Both the position numbers and the translations under genes were made by a program. A DNA stretch of 13,764 nt from CAYMTN01 sp964393335 (GTDB lineage Bacteria; Chloroflexota; Anaerolineae; Aggregatilineales; Aggregatilineaceae): the NCBI GenBank assembly GCA_964393335.1, contig CAYMTN010000149.1:1-13764 (forward strand), read 5' to 3'. Below the pieces are notes generated by a model that saw only the letters and a program-made list of their open reading frames with translations, had not been told where the DNA came from and did not search any database. Positions 10,449-13,764 of this stretch are shown here, piece by piece (within the stretch, counting starts at the first letter, position 1; each line of letters starts with the position of its first letter).

Positions 10449-11576
10449 CTATCCCTTGACGCCGCTGCTGCTCACGCTCTGCACAAACCATTTCTGGAAC
10501 AGCAAAAACGTGATCAGGACCGGGATCGTCACCATCGCGGCATACGCCATGATGCTGCCCCATTTGATCGGCGCTTGAGTCTGGAAAAAGTCCATGCCGA
10601 CCATCAGCGGCTGGTATTCGTTGCCGCGCGTGACCATCAACGGCCACAGATAAAACGACCAGAACTGCAAAAATTTCAAGATGGCGACCGTCGCAAAAAC
10701 CGGGCGCGACAGCGGCACCATGATCTGCCAGTAGATGCGGAACGGCCCGGCTCCATCCACATAGGCCGCCTCATCGAAGTCTTTGGGGATGTTGATGAAG
10801 AACTGGTAGAACAGGAAGATCGAGAACGGCTCGGCAATAAACGGCAGAATCTGCACGTGATACGAGTTCAGCCAACTGCCCCCTTCCTGTGTCTGTTGCA
10901 CCAGGAAATAGACCAGGACCTCAAACGGCAGCGCGATGGTGGCTGTCAGGACTGCTTGCATGACCCAGATCACCGGCCCTGGCACCGTTTTTAGAGGGCC
11001 GATATCGCGCAGCATTTTGCCGGATGCGCCCCAGATGATCACCCACATAAGCAGCATCAGCAGTGCGATTACTGCCGTCACGACCACGTCTAACACGTCG
11101 CTCATCTGGTTGACCTGCATCATCAGCGGCACGGCGATTGCTTCCAGCGGGATGATGATCAGCGACACGATGATCCCCAACATGACTGCGCGGCCAAACC
11201 AGCGCAGCCGCGCCAGCACATAGGCCGCCATGCTGTTGACAAATAACCCGCTGATGACCGTTACCAGCGTGATGAACAGCGAGTTAAAGGCCAGCAGTTC
11301 AAACTGCACGCGATTGAATACGTCGCGCACGTTTTCCAGCGTAAGCTGGTTGGGCGACGGCACAAAGGCGCGCACGCTGGCGAGATCGGCTATGACGCGG
11401 TTGTTCGGTTTGAAGGCCGCCACGACCATAAACAGAATGGGGAACAAGAAAATAAACCCAAGCAGCGACATAAGCCCGTAGGCCACTGCCCGCCGGATCA
11501 CCTTCGAAATGGAGGCGATTAACGCCCGTCGTTGGGCGTCGCGCAACTGGTGTTGGTTGAGTGTATTCGTCGACAT
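10449..11576 (-). CDS. Carbohydrate ABC transporter permease, MalG-type, with a two-helix insertion
   Basis: Inner-membrane subunit of a sugar-type ABC importer, 375 residues, whereas this family is usually about 270-300. The EAA loop that docks the ATPase is intact: DEAAYVDGAGPFRIYWQIMVP at about 268-288. Helices by eye: 31-53, 97-120, 131-153, 240-260, 291-312 and 338-362. The extra length is a segment at about 161-234 between the third and fourth core helices. It holds two further hydrophobic stretches (161-182 and 201-227) around a KMLRDIGPLKTVPG loop, giving eight helices instead of six. The start ATG 11576 follows AGGAGG, which overlaps the stop of the upstream permease gene; the gap is 9 bases. 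The two are probably translationally coupled. It ends the operon in this window. Confidence 0.92.
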   Translation of the reverse strand: MSTNTLNQHQLRDAQRRALIASISKVIRRAVAYGLMSLLGFIFLFPILFMVVAAFKPNNRVIADLASVRAFVPSPNQLTLENVRDVFNRVQFELLAFNSLFITLVTVISGLFVNSMAAYVLARLRWFGRAVMLGIIVSLIIIPLEAIAVPLMMQVNQMSDVLDVVVTAVIALLMLLMWVIIWGASGKMLRDIGPLKTVPGPVIWVMQAVLTATIALPFEVLVYFLVQQTQEGGSWLNSYHVQILPFIAEPFSIFLFYQFFINIPKDFDEAAYVDGAGPFRIYWQIMVPLSRPVFATVAILKFLQFWSFYLWPLMVTRGNEYQPLMVGMDFFQTQAPIKWGSIMAYAAMVTIPVLITFLLFQKWFVQSVSSSGVKG

Positions 11577-11585
11577 GATCGCCTC

Positions 11586-12809
11586 CTAATCCAACGCGCT
11601 CTCGGATCGCACGACCGTTCGCTGGATCAGCGACACGATCAATACGATGCCAACGAACACCACCGATATTGCCGACGCGTACCCGACTTCGCTTTGTTTC
11701 CAGCCGCGCCGGATCGCGTACCAGACCATCGTGGCTGTTGACTCGTTGGGGCCGCCGTCCGGCGTCATGACGTTGACCTGGTCAAATAAGCGGAAAGCCA
11801 GGATCGTCGTCGTCAGCACGACAAAAATCGTCGTGTTGCGCAGCATCGGCAGCGTGATATGCCGGAATTGCTGCAAGATGCTCGCGCCGTCAATGGCAGA
11901 CGCTTCGTACAGGTCTTCGGGGATATCTTGCAGCCCCGCCAGGAAAATGATCATCTGGAAGCCAACGCCCTGCCAGATCGACATGATCATAATGGCGGGC
12001 ATCGCCATCTTGGAGCTTTGCAGCCACCTGTACCCATCGTTGTGCCCTGCCGTGACGAACTTGATCATCTCGTTGATCAGGCCGAATTCCGGATTGTAGA
12101 GGAATTTCCACACGACCGCGATGATCACCATGGCCGTCACAACCGGGCTGAAATAAACGGTGCGAAACACGTTACGCCAGGGCAGCTTCTGGTTGATCAG
12201 AATCGCCAGCAACAGCGCCAGCGATGTTTGAACCGGGACCACAATCAGCGCAAAATAGAAATTGTTCAGCAGCCCTTTCCAAAAGAGCGGGTCTTTAGCA
12301 ATAATGGCGTACTGCTTGTTGCCAATGGCGAAGTTACGCGCAATCTCATAATCCTTGTATTGATCCAACCCGACTTGGTCCAGGTTGTGCGCACGCCAGC
12401 GAAAGATCAATGCGCCCTGCTTGCACGTTGACGCGCACGCCTGCTGGCAGACTGTGTCACCCGCATCCGTGATCGCGCAGTTGTTATCAGCTTCGCACTG
12501 GTTGCATTCCGAAGTCGTCGCCCGGTACCACCCGACTGCCGGTGCACGATAGGGCACGTCAGCAGGCACGTCCGGCAGGCGAATCAGGTTCACACTCAAA
12601 ATCTGGTCAAAATTACGATACCAGGGACTCAACCGGTGGGCCGCCGCGCCATCAAAACGCTGGCTCGTCGTACTCAGATCAATGCCTCGGATGAAGGGCA
12701 CGATCATAAACAACGCCAGCAGCAAAAACGCCGGGCCGCCCATCAGCACGGCCATCAGGAAGTCACGCCCGCGCTGTCCCCCGAAGGTTCGTCCGTACCA
12801 CGCTTGCAT
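11586..12809 (-). CDS. Carbohydrate ABC transporter permease, MalF-type, with a Cys-rich extracytoplasmic insertion
   Basis: Partner permease of the same importer, 407 residues against a usual 290-320 for MalF-type subunits without a large loop. The EAA motif is EASAIDGASILQQFRHITLP, residues 302-321. Core helices lie near 19-41, 182-205, 217-238, 266-292, 325-345 and 378-397. Between the first and second helices there is an extra segment at about 45-140 containing six cysteines (102, 105, 111, 121, 125, 129; spacing C-x2-C-x5-C-x9-C-x3-C-x3-C). The topology puts it outside the membrane, facing the binding protein. Sequence after it (FRWRAHNLDQVGLDQYKDY) resembles the usual GLxNY region. The start ATG 12809 has GGGAGG 8 bases upstream. 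The gene follows the binding-protein gene and precedes the MalG-type gene. Confidence 0.92.
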   Translation of the reverse strand: MQAWYGRTFGGQRGRDFLMAVLMGGPAFLLLALFMIVPFIRGIDLSTTSQRFDGAAAHRLSPWYRNFDQILSVNLIRLPDVPADVPYRAPAVGWYRATTSECNQCEADNNCAITDAGDTVCQQACASTCKQGALIFRWRAHNLDQVGLDQYKDYEIARNFAIGNKQYAIIAKDPLFWKGLLNNFYFALIVVPVQTSLALLLAILINQKLPWRNVFRTVYFSPVVTAMVIIAVVWKFLYNPEFGLINEMIKFVTAGHNDGYRWLQSSKMAMPAIMIMSIWQGVGFQMIIFLAGLQDIPEDLYEASAIDGASILQQFRHITLPMLRNTTIFVVLTTTILAFRLFDQVNVMTPDGGPNESTATMVWYAIRRGWKQSEVGYASAISVVFVGIVLIVSLIQRTVVRSESALD

Positions 12810-12829
12810 GCGCTTAACCTCCCGACAAG

Positions 12830-12855
12830 TCCGGGGAGACGACCGTCTCCCCGGA
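12830..12855 (-). promoter_or_regulatory. Strong intercistronic hairpin between binding-protein and permease genes
   Basis: TCCGGGGAGAC (12830-12840) pairs perfectly with GTCTCCCCGGA (12845-12855) around a 4-base loop. It lies 21 bases after the binding-protein stop and just before the permease SD. No T-run follows, so it probably stabilises the upstream message or partly terminates, lowering permease output relative to binding protein, as is known between malE and malF in enterics. Confidence 0.6.
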
Positions 12856-12876
12856 TAACATACTGGGTGATAGAGG

Positions 12877-13764
12877 CTACTGGTTCAGGTTCGCAATAGC
12901 CGAGTCGATGGTGTCTACTGCGGCGTCCAGTGAGGCCTGCACATCTTCGCCGCGCGCAATCGCGTTGATGGCGTCCGACATGCCGGTCTGGATGCCAGGA
13001 TACGCAGCCGTGGCGGCACGCGGGACCGCGATGCCACCTTCCAACTGCTGGACGTAGATGTACATGTCGCCGCCTTCAGAGAAACGGGCGTCCTGGGCAA
13101 GCACCGACTTCAGCGCCGGAACTGCACCGTTGGCCTGCGTCATCTGTGCGACATTGTCGCCCTGCATCAGGAACTCGATGAAGGCCCACGCGCCGTCAGG
13201 ATTCGCGCACTTGCTGGTGATGCCCCAGTTCCACGAACCCATGCCGGTCACGGCCCCATGACCGAAGTCCGGCTGCGGGATGAGCACCAGATTATCGCCC
13301 AGCGCGTCCTTATAGGGGTTATACATCCAGTGGCCGACGTAGCTCAGCGGCACGCGGCCTTCGGTGAAGTCAGCTTGCGGGTCAACAGGAGTCGCTGTCG
13401 CGTAACCCTTGTCAAACAGGCCCTGGAACCACTCGCCAAACGCGACCGCTTCCGGCCCATTCAAGAAGCCTTCGGCTGTCTGGTACGTTTCACGGTCGAT
13501 GGTGTCGCCGCCGAAGCTGCGAATCCAGGGACCGAAGGCGTACGAATACCACTCACCCGTGTTCGTAAACTGGAGGTCGAGCACGTAACCATCCGAAGGC
13601 ACCAGCGGAGCCAACGCATCCATTGCCGCGTTGAATTCATCCAGCGTCCAGGTATCGTCGATGCCCGTCGGAATACGTACACCGGCGTCTTCCAACATCT
13701 GCTTGTTGGCCCAGATCGCCAGGCCGCTGTCGAACTGGCCCAGGCTCCACAACTGGTCGTTGAC
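12877..13764 (-). CDS. ABC transporter substrate-binding protein, family 1 (sugar type), N-terminus outside window
   Basis: The last 295 codons of an extracytoplasmic solute-binding protein that delivers substrate to the permeases downstream. The frame is open to the window edge (VNDQLWSLGQF), so the start and signal peptide lie beyond 13764. Typical family-1 features are ANKQMLEDAGV followed by TWTLDEFNAAMDAL, FNTG-like and FGPWIRSFGGDTID segments, EAVAFGEWFQGLFDKGYA, FTEGRVPLSYVGHWM, GSWNWGITSKC and NPDGAWAFIEFLMQGDNVAQM. Aromatics at the cleft (W6, and those in FGPW, GHW and GSWNW) suit sugar stacking. The substrate cannot be assigned. The gene is first of the three visible ABC genes; no regulator or ATPase gene is in the window. 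Confidence 0.93.
   Translation of the reverse strand, partial: VNDQLWSLGQFDSGLAIWANKQMLEDAGVRIPTGIDDTWTLDEFNAAMDALAPLVPSDGYVLDLQFTNTGEWYSYAFGPWIRSFGGDTIDRETYQTAEGFLNGPEAVAFGEWFQGLFDKGYATATPVDPQADFTEGRVPLSYVGHWMYNPYKDALGDNLVLIPQPDFGHGAVTGMGSWNWGITSKCANPDGAWAFIEFLMQGDNVAQMTQANGAVPALKSVLAQDARFSEGGDMYIYVQQLEGGIAVPRAATAAYPGIQTGMSDAINAIARGEDVQASLDAAVDTIDSAIANLNQ

Noticed and set aside
12420..12510. Cys-rich permease insert as an iron-sulfur ferredoxin-type motif
   Set aside because: The spacing C-x2-C-x5-C-x9-C-x3-C-x3-C lacks the C-x2-C-x2-C-x3-C pattern, and the topology places it outside the cytoplasm. Disulfides are more likely.

Overview
The window looks like bacterial chromosome of moderately high GC. 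The best guess is Chloroflexota (Anaerolineae-like). This rests on a giant CSLREA / beta-helix surface protein, plant-type LRRs in a secreted protein, an MFS protein of a style I associate with that phylum, and a sugar-type ABC operon. It is inference from gene content, not a phylogeny.

Layout. (1) Positions 1-8059, minus strand, hold one uninterrupted reading frame of 2686 codons that starts at 8059 and runs off the low-coordinate edge. I read every codon and found no stop and no frameshift. It encodes a secreted multidomain protein: signal peptide, CSLREA cap, three tandem beta-helix units each ending in a choice-of-anchor-Q-like module, a Calx-beta domain, a second CSLREA cap with a fourth beta-helix unit, nine LRRs with N- and C-caps, Fn3, two related cohesin-like domains, CARDB, a dockerin-like EF-hand pair, and the beginning of a third cohesin-like domain. 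(2) Positions 8060-8553 are a divergent intergenic region. It carries a near-consensus minus-strand promoter whose -35 box overlaps a perfect 14-bp palindrome, a predicted leader of about 260 nt, and a plus-strand promoter candidate. (3) Positions 8554-8917, plus strand, hold a small secreted-protein gene that seems broken by two frameshifts. (4) Positions 8918-9098 hold an 11-bp-stem hairpin and a promoter candidate. (5) Positions 9099-10379, plus strand, encode an MFS transporter. (6) Positions 10449-13764, minus strand, hold the end of a carbohydrate ABC importer operon: substrate-binding protein (5' end missing), MalF-type permease and MalG-type permease. A strong hairpin lies between the first two genes. 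No ATPase gene is in view.

How the parts relate. The three ABC genes form one import system for an unidentified, probably carbohydrate, substrate. The giant protein is most likely a cell-surface or secreted adhesion or scaffold protein. Nothing in the sequence links it functionally to the transporters. The least routine features are the domain architecture of the giant protein, its palindrome-overlapped promoter, and the unusual insertions in both ABC permeases: a six-cysteine extracytoplasmic insert in the MalF-type subunit and a two-helix insert in the MalG-type subunit.
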